Under the pieces are notes generated by a model. The model did no database searches. It was not told the origin of the DNA and saw only the letters and a program-made list of their open reading frames with translations. A stretch of DNA of 64,000 nucleotides from an uncultured Eggerthella sp. (GTDB lineage: Bacteria > Actinomycetota > Coriobacteriia > Coriobacteriales > Eggerthellaceae): the NCBI GenBank assembly GCA_900553605.1, contig USDX01000005.1, forward strand, positions 1-64,000, in the 5' to 3' direction. A program made the translations under genes and the position numbers. The stretch's first letter is position 1; each line of letters begins with the position of its first letter. Below are positions 34,638-43,183 of this stretch, piece after piece.

Positions 34638-36095
34638 ATGAGCATGTCGGTGTTTCCCGGAGAGCGCCCCGACAGAATGGAAGAAGAGTGCGGTGTTTTC
34701 GGCATTTACGCACCTGGTGAAGATGTAGCGCGCATGACCTGCTTCGGTCTGCAGGCGCTGCAGCACCGTGGCCAGGAATCTGCCGGCATTGCCGTTGGCG
34801 ATGGTGCCACCATTATGGCTTCCAAGGATCTGGGCTTGGTAACCCAGGCATTTACCGAAGGCGACCTTTCTGCGCTGAAGGGCGATTTGGCTATTGGCCA
34901 TGTTCGCTACTCCACGAGTGGTGGCGTCGATTCATGGGAAGCGGCACAGCCTCATATCTCGGCAATCGATGAAGTGCTTATTGCGCTTGCCCACAACGGA
35001 ACGTTGGTGAACACCAACTATCTGAAGGCGAAAATCATCGACTACGGTGTTCACCTGCGTGCAGGTACCGACTCGGAAGCGGCAGCGAAGATCATTGGCG
35101 AGGTAACCAAAACCACGAATTCCCTTCGTGCAGGCATTCGCATGGCCATGAAAATGATCAAGGGCGCTTACGCCATGCTGCTGGCAAGCCCCGACCATCT
35201 TTATGCCTTCCGTGACCCCAATGGCATTCGTCCTTTGGTTGTAGGCAAGTTGCCCAACAATCGTGGATGGGTTGTTTCCTCTGAAACCTGCGGCCTTGAT
35301 ATCGTGGGTGCGGAGCTTATGCGTGAAGTTGCCCCTGGTGAGATTATCCGCTTCGGCAAAGATGGCATGATCTCCGAGATGGGTGTTGAGCCCAAGAAGC
35401 GCGCTAGCTGCATTTTCGAATACGTGTATTTCGCTCGTCCTGACTCTGTGATGGACGGCCAGAGCGTATACGTTGCCCGCCGCCAGATGGGTCGCATCCT
35501 TGCGCGCGAGGCTCCGATCGATGCCGACCTTGTTGTGGGCGTTCCCGATTCTGGTTTGCCTTCTGCTATGGGCTACGCTTTGGAGAGCGGCATCCCTTAT
35601 TGCAACGGCATCGTTAAAAACCGCTATGTCGGTCGTACTTTCATTCAGCCTACCGACGAGATGCGCCAGCTTGGCATTCGCTTGAAGCTGAATCCGCTTC
35701 CGTCTGTGATTTCGGGTCAGCGCTTGGTGGTTATCGACGACTCTATCGTTCGTGGCAACACCTCCAAGAAGCTGGTTGATATGCTGCGAAGCGCAGGTGC
35801 CAAGGAAGTCCATCTGCGTATTGTCTCGCCTGAAACCCGTTGGCCTTGCTTCTATGGCATTGATACCGACACGCAGGATCAGCTTATCGCGGCAAACATG
35901 ACCAATCAGGAAATGTGCGATTTCATCGGCTGCGATTCGCTTGCGTTTATTTCGGTCGAGGGCCTTCACGAGGCAGTTCAATGCGAACATCCCGGTTTCT
36001 GCGATGCTTGCTTTACCGGCGAATACCCTGTGGATATTCCTGATACCATGAAGGCCAAGAGCTTTCTTCCCGAGGGGAAGGCAGTGCTCGATTAG
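34638..36095 (+). CDS. purF: amidophosphoribosyltransferase
   Basis: The committed step of purine synthesis: PRPP plus glutamine gives phosphoribosylamine. The 485-aa protein has a 17-residue propeptide, then the N-terminal nucleophile Cys18 (CGVFGIYAP), HVRYSTSG, and the PRPP loop VVIDDSIVRGNTSKKL. Scattered cysteines (SCIFEYVYF, RWPCFYG, FCDACFTGEY) fit the 4Fe-4S-containing B. subtilis class, whose propeptide is removed on maturation. The ATG directly follows the sortase stop, with GGAGG inside the sortase end, so translation is coupled. It leads a purF-M-N-H run. Confidence 0.96.
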   Translation: MSMSVFPGERPDRMEEECGVFGIYAPGEDVARMTCFGLQALQHRGQESAGIAVGDGATIMASKDLGLVTQAFTEGDLSALKGDLAIGHVRYSTSGGVDSWEAAQPHISAIDEVLIALAHNGTLVNTNYLKAKIIDYGVHLRAGTDSEAAAKIIGEVTKTTNSLRAGIRMAMKMIKGAYAMLLASPDHLYAFRDPNGIRPLVVGKLPNNRGWVVSSETCGLDIVGAELMREVAPGEIIRFGKDGMISEMGVEPKKRASCIFEYVYFARPDSVMDGQSVYVARRQMGRILAREAPIDADLVVGVPDSGLPSAMGYALESGIPYCNGIVKNRYVGRTFIQPTDEMRQLGIRLKLNPLPSVISGQRLVVIDDSIVRGNTSKKLVDMLRSAGAKEVHLRIVSPETRWPCFYGIDTDTQDQLIAANMTNQEMCDFIGCDSLAFISVEGLHEAVQCEHPGFCDACFTGEYPVDIPDTMKAKSFLPEGKAVLD

Positions 36096-36188
36096 CGGCC
36101 AGCCCGAAGGCATGCCATAGTGCCTCGAATTATGGCAATACGTTGTTTGTAAGCCCCCGAACAGGGGATTTGAGTTCCAGGAGATGCT

Positions 36189-37343
36189 ATGACTGATCGC
36201 ATTAAGGTCAACGCGATGGATAACGATGAAACTAAGTGGCCCAGCTGGACGGCTCAGGGTGCTACCACCTATGCCGAAGCGGGAGTAGATACGGCGGAAG
36301 GCGCCCGTGCGGTAGACGCCATCAAGGATGCGGTTCATCGCACCTACCGCGATGAGGTTCGCGGCGATATCGGCGGTTTCGGCGGCTTGTTCTCCATCAA
36401 CGTGGCGAAGAACATGGCAGATCCGATTTTGGTTTCCGGTACCGACGGCGTTGGCACCAAGATCCAGCTGGCTAAGCTCGCTGGCAAGCATGACACCGTG
36501 GGTATCGACCTGGTTGCCATGTGCGTGAATGACATCCTCGCAACAGGCGCCGAACCCCTGTTCTTCCTTGACTACATCGCCATCGGAAAGCTTAAGAGCG
36601 AAGCAGTTGCCGAAATCGTTTCCGGCATTGCCGATGGTTGCCAGATGTCGGGCGCTGCCCTCATCGGTGGCGAAATGGCCGAGCACCCTGGTGTCATGGA
36701 TCCCAATGAGTATGACCTTTCAGGTTTCTGCGTAGGCGTGGTAGATCGCCCCGAAATGCTCGATCCTGCCAAGGTTCAGGAAGGCGATGTGCTTATCGGT
36801 CTGGCTTCCTCCGGCATCCACTCCAACGGCTATTCTTTGGTTCGCAAGGTGGTTACCGACGGCAAGACACTCTATGAGCTGCGTATGCCTCAGGAGTCTT
36901 TGGGTGGTCAGAGTGTGCTCGACGCGCTGCTTGAGCCCACTCGCATCTACGTGAAGCCTGTTCGTTCCGTTCTGCGCCAGCTTCCTGGTGCCGTTCGCTC
37001 CTTGGCTCACATTACGGGTGGCGGCATTACCGAGAACCTGGATCGTGCGCTTCCCGAAAACATGGACGCAGAGCTCCATGTGGGAACGTGGAGCATGCCT
37101 CCGGTTATCCCGTTCGTGTGCCGTGCAGCTCATCTCGATGAGCACGAAGCTCTGAAGACCTTCAATATGGGCTTGGGTATGGTGCTCGTTGTAGATCCTT
37201 CCAAGGTTGACCAGGTTATGGACATCCTGGAAGCCGAGGGCGAAACGCCTACCGTTGTCGGTCGCATCATTCCTGGTTCGGGCGAGGTTGCCTATGTTGA
37301 CCAGGAAAAGCTCTTTGCCGACAATCCGTCTGCTGAAGAGTAG
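36189..37343 (+). CDS. purM: phosphoribosylformylglycinamidine cyclo-ligase
   Basis: AIR synthetase: ATP-dependent ring closure of FGAM to AIR, the fifth purine step. The 384-aa protein has GGFGGLFSINVAKNMADPILVSGTDGVGTK (ATP/substrate loop; DGVGTK is the signature), GIDLVAMCVNDILATGAEPLFFLDY and HITGGGITENLDRALP. There is a slightly longer N-terminus than usual (about 20 residues before TYAEAGVD). CAGGAG precedes the start. A strong terminator follows, so purN and purH may have their own promoters. Confidence 0.96.
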   Translation: MTDRIKVNAMDNDETKWPSWTAQGATTYAEAGVDTAEGARAVDAIKDAVHRTYRDEVRGDIGGFGGLFSINVAKNMADPILVSGTDGVGTKIQLAKLAGKHDTVGIDLVAMCVNDILATGAEPLFFLDYIAIGKLKSEAVAEIVSGIADGCQMSGAALIGGEMAEHPGVMDPNEYDLSGFCVGVVDRPEMLDPAKVQEGDVLIGLASSGIHSNGYSLVRKVVTDGKTLYELRMPQESLGGQSVLDALLEPTRIYVKPVRSVLRQLPGAVRSLAHITGGGITENLDRALPENMDAELHVGTWSMPPVIPFVCRAAHLDEHEALKTFNMGLGMVLVVDPSKVDQVMDILEAEGETPTVVGRIIPGSGEVAYVDQEKLFADNPSAEE

Positions 37344-37354
37344 GTAAGTATCAT

Positions 37355-37388
37355 GCGCGATTGGTTCAAACGGCCAATCGCGCTTTAT
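37355..37388 (+). terminator. terminator after purM
   Basis: GCGCGATTGG/CCAATCGCGC stem, 9-nt loop, then TTTAT. Confidence 0.8.
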
Positions 37389-37514
37389 GTTGATGCTGGT
37401 CGATGTGCGTCGAAGGATACTCTTTCAACTTCGGGCATCGATTAGCTTGTTCATTGCGGCAGCGAGAGATAAAGGCGCCTTTTAGGCACCTTGCCTAGCA
37501 ACGAAAGGAAGGGC

Positions 37515-38147
37515 ATGACTGCTCAAGTGCAAGAACCGTTGAACATCGGCGTTTTGATCAGCGGTAGCGGCTCTAACCTCCAATCGCTTATCGACCATAT
37601 CGAAGAAGGCACGCTCAGTGCGAAAATCAGCTTGGTTGTTTCTTCTCGCCCTGATGCCTATGGCATCGAGCGTGCCAAAAAGGCAGGCATTCCCGTCTTG
37701 GTGATGAATCGCGAGGCATATGCTGACACTTCGGCGGCTAACCAGCGTATCGCTGACGCCTTGAAGGAAGCTGGTGCCGAATATGTGGTTATGGCCGGTT
37801 ACATGCGTATGGTTACCGCGGAAATCCTCGACGCTTTTCCCGATAGGGTAGTAAACCTTCATCCTGCGCTCCTTCCTTCTTTCAAGGGCGCGCACGCCAT
37901 TGAGGATGCATACAATTTCGGCGTGAAGGTAACCGGCGTTACCGTCCATTTCGCTAATGCCGATTACGATAAGGGCCCCATTATCGCTCAGCAGCCTGTT
38001 GAGGTTCGTGAAGGTGAACCCATCGAGGCTCTTGAGGAGCGTATTCATTCGGCTGAGCATGAGCTGTATCCTCATGTAATTCAGCTTCTTGCCGAAGGAC
38101 GGGTAAGCGTTTGCCCTGAAACGCGTAAGGTACGTATTTCAAACTAA
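37515..38147 (+). CDS. purN: phosphoribosylglycinamide formyltransferase
   Basis: Transfers formyl from 10-formyl-THF to GAR. The 210-aa protein has VLISGSGSNLQSLID at the start, VVMAGYMRMV and the catalytic segment VVNLHPALLPSFKGAHA (N and H residues), followed by GVTVHFANADYDKGPII with the essential Asp. ATG 37515 follows AAAGGAAGG. Third gene of the purine run; order and strand support coordinated expression. Confidence 0.95.
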   Translation: MTAQVQEPLNIGVLISGSGSNLQSLIDHIEEGTLSAKISLVVSSRPDAYGIERAKKAGIPVLVMNREAYADTSAANQRIADALKEAGAEYVVMAGYMRMVTAEILDAFPDRVVNLHPALLPSFKGAHAIEDAYNFGVKVTGVTVHFANADYDKGPIIAQQPVEVREGEPIEALEERIHSAEHELYPHVIQLLAEGRVSVCPETRKVRISN

Positions 38148-38160
38148 CTAACTAACAGCA

Positions 38161-38184
38161 CCGCCCGCTGGGCGGGCATTTTCA
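38161..38184 (+). terminator. terminator after purN
   Basis: Short GC hairpin (CCGCCCGCTGGGCGG) followed by CATTTTC. Confidence 0.65.
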
Positions 38185-38269
38185 CTTTCGAAGGTTTGCG
38201 TTTGGCTGGCGCTGTTATGCTGAACGTAACGAATATCAATAGCCAGGCAATTCGGAAAGGCGGTACCAG

Positions 38270-39856
38270 GTGGCAGATCCTAAGGTAAAGCGTGTTCTTA
38301 TGTCGGTAACGGACAAGACGGGCGTGGTGGAATTCGCTCGTGCTCTGTCCGAAGAGTTCGGTGCGCAGATCATCTCTACGGGTGGCACGGCTCGCGTCAT
38401 TGCGGAGGCGGGCATTCCCGTTACCCCCATCGATGAAGTAACCCAATTCCCGGAGATGATGGATGGTCGTGTGAAGACGCTTCACCCGGCAGTTCATGGT
38501 GGTCTTCTTGCTAAGCGCGATAACCCCGAGCATATGGCTCAGGCTGCTGAGCACGGCATCGAGATGATCGACATGGTGGTCGTGAACCTCTATGCATTCG
38601 AGAAAACGGTAGAGTCCGGAGCCGATTTCGGTACCTGCATTGAAAACATCGACATCGGTGGCCCTTCTATGCTGCGTTCTGCTGCTAAGAATTTTGCAAG
38701 TGTTGCCGTTGTCACCGATCCTGCAAGCTACGGAAACATTCTTGCTGAAATGCGCGCAAACGATGGCGCAACCACGCTTGCAACGCGTACCCAGCTTGCT
38801 CTTCGTGTGTTCCAGACCACCAATGCTTACGACGGCGCTATCGCTGCATGGCTTGGCAACCAGCTGGGTGAGGCAGACGAGCAGTTCCCCGAGGCGCTTT
38901 CTGTTGACCTTGTTAAGCAGCAGGGTCTTCGCTATGGCGAGAACCCGCACCAGAGCGCTGCGTTCTATCGCGTTCCCGAGTTTGCTACGCCGCATTCTCT
39001 GGTTAACGCCAAGCAGCTCAACGGTAAGGAACTCTCTTACAACAACATTCTCGATACCGACGCATGTTGGACGCTCGCTCGCGAGTTTGACGAGCCTGCC
39101 GTTGTGATCTTGAAGCATCAGAATCCCTGCGGTTCTGCAACCGCCGCTGATGTTGCCACGGCTTACGACAAGGCATTTGCTTGCGACCCGAAGAGCGCTT
39201 TTGGTGGTATCATCGCCGTCAATGCAGAGGTTACCCTCGAATTGGTTGAGCATATCAATGAGAACAAACAGTTTGTAGAGGTTCTCATTGCTCCTTCATA
39301 TGAGCCAGCTGCTCTTGAGCTGCTTCAGCAGAAGAAGAACCTGCGCGTTCTGGAGACTGGTGGGGTAGATGCTCCTGCTGCAATTGAATTCCGTTCTGTA
39401 GATGGTGGCATGCTTGCTCAGCAGGTAGACCGCGTGGATGAGGATCCTGCGGAGTTCACGGTGCCTACCAAGAAGAAGCCTACCGAAGACGAATTGCATG
39501 AAATGCTCTTTGCTTGGAAGGTTTGCAAGGGCGTTAAGTCTAATGCGATTCTGGTTTCGAAGGATCATGCTGGTATTGGCATGGGCCCTGGTCAGCCTAA
39601 CCGTGTTGACTCCGCGAAGCTCGCTTGCGAACGTGCGCATGAGGCGTGCGAACGCATGGGCGTTCCTGCAGAAGGCTTGGTGTGCGCATCCGATGCGTTC
39701 TTCCCGTTCCGTGATAACGTTGATACGTTGGCGGATTATGGCGTCAAGGCCATTATCCAGCCTGGCGGTTCCATCCGTGATGAAGAGGTTATCGAGGCTT
39801 GCGATGAGCACGGCATTGCCATGGTGTTCACCGGTCATCGTCACTTCCGTCACTAA
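38270..39856 (+). CDS. purH: bifunctional AICAR transformylase/IMP cyclohydrolase
   Basis: The last two steps to IMP. The 528-aa protein begins at GTG 38270 behind GGAAAGGCGG and reads VKRVLMSVTDKTGVVEFARAL (IMP cyclohydrolase domain, 1-200, with TGGTA and DIGGPSM). The transformylase domain follows, with RYGENPHQSAAFY, NAKQLNGKELSYNN, LKHQNPCGSA (catalytic Lys-His) and SDAFFPFRDNVD near the C-terminus. It ends in the standard VFTGHRHFRH. A long structured non-coding region follows. Confidence 0.96.
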   Translation: MADPKVKRVLMSVTDKTGVVEFARALSEEFGAQIISTGGTARVIAEAGIPVTPIDEVTQFPEMMDGRVKTLHPAVHGGLLAKRDNPEHMAQAAEHGIEMIDMVVVNLYAFEKTVESGADFGTCIENIDIGGPSMLRSAAKNFASVAVVTDPASYGNILAEMRANDGATTLATRTQLALRVFQTTNAYDGAIAAWLGNQLGEADEQFPEALSVDLVKQQGLRYGENPHQSAAFYRVPEFATPHSLVNAKQLNGKELSYNNILDTDACWTLAREFDEPAVVILKHQNPCGSATAADVATAYDKAFACDPKSAFGGIIAVNAEVTLELVEHINENKQFVEVLIAPSYEPAALELLQQKKNLRVLETGGVDAPAAIEFRSVDGGMLAQQVDRVDEDPAEFTVPTKKKPTEDELHEMLFAWKVCKGVKSNAILVSKDHAGIGMGPGQPNRVDSAKLACERAHEACERMGVPAEGLVCASDAFFPFRDNVDTLADYGVKAIIQPGGSIRDEEVIEACDEHGIAMVFTGHRHFRH

Positions 39857-39861
39857 CTAGG

Positions 39862-40149
39862 TTGTGCCGTTCTGCCGAACGGCACAAGACGCACGAAACG
39901 CGATGACGCTGCGCGAGCCCCTGACGGCACAGCTGTCGGTCCAAGCGGGCTGGACGTGCGAAGCACGCCTGGCAATCCTGCTCAGCAAAGCTGCGCAGGA
40001 TGCACCCGCTCGGGTGCATAGTTTGGAACCGAACATGCCACTGGCATGTTCGCCCCGCCATCTGCACTCGTCAGGGGCTCGCTCGCTGTTTCGTCCGAGA
40101 ATGCGAGCTTTGATATTTTCGCTCGTTGACTCATTGCGTCAACGAGCGA
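39862..40149 (+). ncRNA. candidate structured RNA or complex palindromic element
   Basis: No protein is encoded between purH and the next gene (452 nt). Instead the region is packed with pairing segments. A hairpin lies at 39862-39887 (TTGTGCCGTT arms). A perfect 14-bp closing helix joins 39913-39926 (GCGAGCCCCTGACG) to 40069-40082. Five hairpins lie inside it: 39939-39955, 39956-39966, 39975-40001 (with an inner CAGC/GCTG stem), 40001-40018 and 40031-40051. A 13-bp hairpin follows at 40118-40150, then a terminator. The multi-branched layout resembles a structured RNA; a mobile palindromic repeat is the alternative. Strand is assumed from the terminator. Confidence 0.5.
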
Positions 40150-40155
40150 ATCCCT

Positions 40156-40180
40156 AAACGCCCTTCGGGGCGTTTCTTTT
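40156..40180 (+). terminator. terminator with TTCG loop
   Basis: AAACGCCC TTCG GGGCGTTT followed by CTTTT. It closes the purH/structured-element transcript. Confidence 0.85.
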
Positions 40181-40308
40181 GTTTGCGGCAAGAGCATTTG
40201 AGCCGCCTTGCCCGTTCGTTTTATGACGGTTAGGGCATCGGGTTTTGGTGTCTGATATACTCAAAAACTATCTTCCTACTGACACACAGAAAAAAGGTCC
40301 TCCCAGCA

Positions 40309-41517
40309 GTGAAGTTCAATATTCGAAATCTTATGGGCGGCTTGGTCATCATCGTCGTGCTGGCCTTCGTCTTCCTCCGTGGCGATCAGATCAATGAACT
40401 GGCAGCCACTATGGCGCAGGGTGCTATGATCCCCCTGGTCATCGCTATTCTTACGCAGCTTTGCAAGTATATTTCTCAGAGTTTTGCGTACAGCTTTTCT
40501 TTTCAAGCCGTGAACGAAACCATGCATCCAAAACATACGTTGCCTTTGGTATTTGGTACGTTCTTCCTTAACACGGTGGTTCCTTCGCTGAACCTTGCTG
40601 GTACCACCTTGGTGGTCGACGACGCTCGAAGGCGTGGCATCGAACCAGGCAAGGCAACTTCTGCAGCATTGCTTATGCAGATTACGGTAGATTCCGCTTT
40701 TGCCACCATTATGATTATCGGCTTTTCCATCCTTGCGCTAACCGTAGGACTATCTCCTATCTGGTTGCTGTTCGGTTTGGTGGTGATCGTTTTGGTGGGA
40801 GCCATGATTTCTGTCATGGTTTTGGGTCATAAGAATCCCGACCTGGTTGTTCGGATCCTTATTCCCATTGCTCGTTTCATCAACAAGGTCTTGGTTCGTT
40901 TCCACAAAGACCCGATGGCTCCTTGGGTGGAAAAAACGGTGAAGTCGTTTTCCAGTGCGGCGAAGCTCATCGTGCAGAATCCTAAAACCACATTGAAGGC
41001 ATGGGGTTGCTCTCTTATTGCGAGCTGTTGCGAGCTTTCTGCGTTTTGCTTGGTTGGCTATGCGTTTGGTGTTGCTGTTCCCGAGTCGCTGGTGTGCGGC
41101 TATGTGGTTGCAACCTTGTTTGCCATGGTCTCGTTTACGCCGCAGGGTGTTGGTGTTGTTGAGGCGGCGGTCACTGTTGCCTTCACTGCTTTTGGTGCTT
41201 CGGCAACCGCCGGCATGGCAATTGGTTTGGTCTATCGCGGCATCGTGTTCTGGATGCCCTTCCTTATTGGTGCAATTCTTATCCAGACCACGAAAACCTT
41301 CCGGCCTAAAAAAGAAAAGAAGGAAAAGCTTCCCGATAACAACTTCAACCGTCAGCGCGTTCGTGCGGAGTTGGGGCGTGAAGCCGCCGAGCACAAGGCC
41401 CAACGTGATGCTCTTCGCCCCAGCGCCGTAAGGGAAAGCAACGACAACGAAGATTTGCAGTCGGGCAAGGGGGAGCAAGCTTCTTCGCCCGATGAGCCTG
41501 AACTTGAAGAAGCGTAA
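40309..41517 (+). CDS. YbhN/AglD-family membrane protein (lysylphosphatidylglycerol-synthase-like TM domain)
   Basis: A 402-aa polytopic membrane protein of the UPF0104 family, the flippase-like membrane domain shared with MprF. About eight hydrophobic segments lie between residues 8 and 330. Family landmarks are TLPLVFGTFFLNTVVPSLN...AG (the polar/Pro loop) and SFTPQGVGVVEAAVTVAF. The last 70 residues are charged and cytoplasmic. Lipid-linked substrate handling is likely, but the substrate is unknown. The start is GTG at 40309, with a weak ribosome site. The enzymatic domain of MprF is absent. Confidence 0.8.
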   Translation: MKFNIRNLMGGLVIIVVLAFVFLRGDQINELAATMAQGAMIPLVIAILTQLCKYISQSFAYSFSFQAVNETMHPKHTLPLVFGTFFLNTVVPSLNLAGTTLVVDDARRRGIEPGKATSAALLMQITVDSAFATIMIIGFSILALTVGLSPIWLLFGLVVIVLVGAMISVMVLGHKNPDLVVRILIPIARFINKVLVRFHKDPMAPWVEKTVKSFSSAAKLIVQNPKTTLKAWGCSLIASCCELSAFCLVGYAFGVAVPESLVCGYVVATLFAMVSFTPQGVGVVEAAVTVAFTAFGASATAGMAIGLVYRGIVFWMPFLIGAILIQTTKTFRPKKEKKEKLPDNNFNRQRVRAELGREAAEHKAQRDALRPSAVRESNDNEDLQSGKGEQASSPDEPELEEA

Positions 41518-41551
41518 TGTAAGCCGTCATCTATGAATTGAGAGGAAATCC

Positions 41552-42130
41552 ATGCCCAGCTTTATCGAGCATCTTTCGCATACTACCCGTAGCTACCGTA
41601 GGTTCCGCAGCATCTACCGTGTGCCTGAAGGTCACATGAAGAAGTGGGTCGACAACACGCGTTACACCGCTAGTGCCAAGAACTTGCAGCCTTTGCGCTA
41701 TCGCATTGTTTCCGATCGGGAAATGTGCGCGAAGGTGTACGACACGCTTGCATGGGCTGGCTACCTTACCGATTGGGAGGGTCCTGAAGAAAAGGAACGC
41801 CCAACTGGCTACATTGTAATGGCAGTTGACACCAAGGTCTCTTCAGTTCAGGCTGCCCAGATCGACATGGGCATCTGCGCGCAAACCATCATGCTTGCTT
41901 CCACGGAAGAGGGTTTTGGCGGTTGCATGATCATGTCCTTCAAGAAGCAAGAGCTCAAAGAAATCCTGGAGATGCCTGAAAACCTTGAGCCAGTGCTGGT
42001 GCTTGCTTTGGGTAAGCCGTGCGAAGAAGTACGCATCGTTGATATGGAAAATGACGATGTGAAGTACTATCGCGATGAAAACCAGGTGCACTACGTACCT
42101 AAGCGTTCGCTTGATAGCATCATGTTCTAG
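41552..42130 (+). CDS. nitroreductase-family flavoprotein
   Basis: A 192-aa FMN-dependent oxidoreductase. The N-terminus HTTRSYRRF is the R-S-x-R-x-F FMN-phosphate site, ASAKNLQPLRYRIV contains the second FMN contact, and QIDMGICAQTIMLASTEEGFGGCMI is the dimer/flavin helix. ALGKP near the C-terminus is typical. The substrate is unknown; the family reduces nitroaromatics, quinones or flavins. GAGAGGAAATCC precedes the ATG. It is followed 2 nt later by the J-domain gene, so the two are likely co-translated. Confidence 0.86.
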   Translation: MPSFIEHLSHTTRSYRRFRSIYRVPEGHMKKWVDNTRYTASAKNLQPLRYRIVSDREMCAKVYDTLAWAGYLTDWEGPEEKERPTGYIVMAVDTKVSSVQAAQIDMGICAQTIMLASTEEGFGGCMIMSFKKQELKEILEMPENLEPVLVLALGKPCEEVRIVDMENDDVKYYRDENQVHYVPKRSLDSIMF

Positions 42131-42132
42131 CT

Positions 42133-43068
42133 ATGAAGAAATCAGAGGCACTTAACACCCTTGGTCTTACGCAGGGCGCATCGGAAGAAGACATCAAGAA
42201 AGCGCATCGAAAGCTGATCATTGAGAACCATCCCGACAAGTTTGGGCAGGATGAGCAGGCGCGAGCTAAGGCTGAAGAAAAAACGAAACTCATCAACGAG
42301 GCGCGCGATGTGCTTCTGAACCATTCATGGGATCCTGAGTACAGCACCTCGGGAACTCCTTATGGGGCGCCGTTTTCCTATAACCCCTCTACGGGTCGTC
42401 CTCAGAATGGCCAAGGCAACCCATTTGAGGGCTGGCCGTTTGCGGAAACGTTTGTATGGACCACTTGGGATGAAAACGGAAACAAAACCACGTACACCAG
42501 CACAGGGGGCAATCCCTTTCAAGGGAATCCGTTCGATGCGAACCCGTTTTCGTGGGCCGATCCATTCGACATGGGTGGTGTGCATGCGGGCAGTTCTGGT
42601 TCCAACGGGGCAGGGGGACGTTCCTACCAAGACAGCCAGCGAGGTGGCAATCCGTTTGCTGGTTCGTCGAATCCTTTTAAGGGAACAGTGTTCGATTTCA
42701 GTTCATTCTTTTCGAATGCCCCCACGACAGAGGAGCTGCTCCAAGAAGCAAAAGCCGATTTGCGGCTGGATATTGAGCTTATTGCCGCGAAACTTGTTAT
42801 TTTGGCGCTGTCATTTTTGCTGAGCGCCCCAGCAACAGGCTTGTATCTGTACACCATCATCTCCATTGGCCAGGGTATTTGGAAGCGTCTGAATTTCCTT
42901 TCCCTTGTCCTGCTCGTGCCTTTCGTTATGTTGGCTCTGATATTCACGCCAGGGGGAGACGCAACCATCGGAATAATTGCTCTGATTCTGTTTGCTTGTG
43001 CGGTGGGCTTCGATATATCGAATGTGTATCGTCATGTGAAAACGATCCTTACCCTAAAGAGGAGCTAG
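42133..43068 (+). CDS. J-domain protein with NPF repeats and membrane tail
   Basis: A 311-aa type III DnaJ-like protein. Residues 1-65 are a J domain with the HPD triad (IENHPDKF) that stimulates Hsp70 ATPase. Residues 75-190 are Gly/Asn/Pro/Phe-rich with six NPF motifs (for example GNPFQGNPFDANPF) plus related WPF and DPF. The last 100 residues hold about three membrane helices. No zinc-binding or substrate domain of canonical DnaJ is present. It probably recruits DnaK to the membrane. It starts 2 nt after the nitroreductase stop. Confidence 0.82.
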   Translation: MKKSEALNTLGLTQGASEEDIKKAHRKLIIENHPDKFGQDEQARAKAEEKTKLINEARDVLLNHSWDPEYSTSGTPYGAPFSYNPSTGRPQNGQGNPFEGWPFAETFVWTTWDENGNKTTYTSTGGNPFQGNPFDANPFSWADPFDMGGVHAGSSGSNGAGGRSYQDSQRGGNPFAGSSNPFKGTVFDFSSFFSNAPTTEELLQEAKADLRLDIELIAAKLVILALSFLLSAPATGLYLYTIISIGQGIWKRLNFLSLVLLVPFVMLALIFTPGGDATIGIIALILFACAVGFDISNVYRHVKTILTLKRS

Positions 43069-43097
43069 GGTCAAGTTAAAGGTCGGTTAAGATCACG

Positions 43098-43126
43098 CGA
43101 GGCTTGCTTTGGCGGGCCTCGTTCTG
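43098..43126 (+). terminator. weak terminator before leuC
   Basis: CGAGGC/GCCTCG stem with a 12-nt loop and TTCTGT downstream. A TATAAT (43140-43145) follows and is probably the leuC -10. Confidence 0.55.
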
Positions 43127-43183
43127 TAAATAGGGGTGCTATAATCTGAAAACTTAGCAGAAGGTATTGATGAAGGAGAGCGT

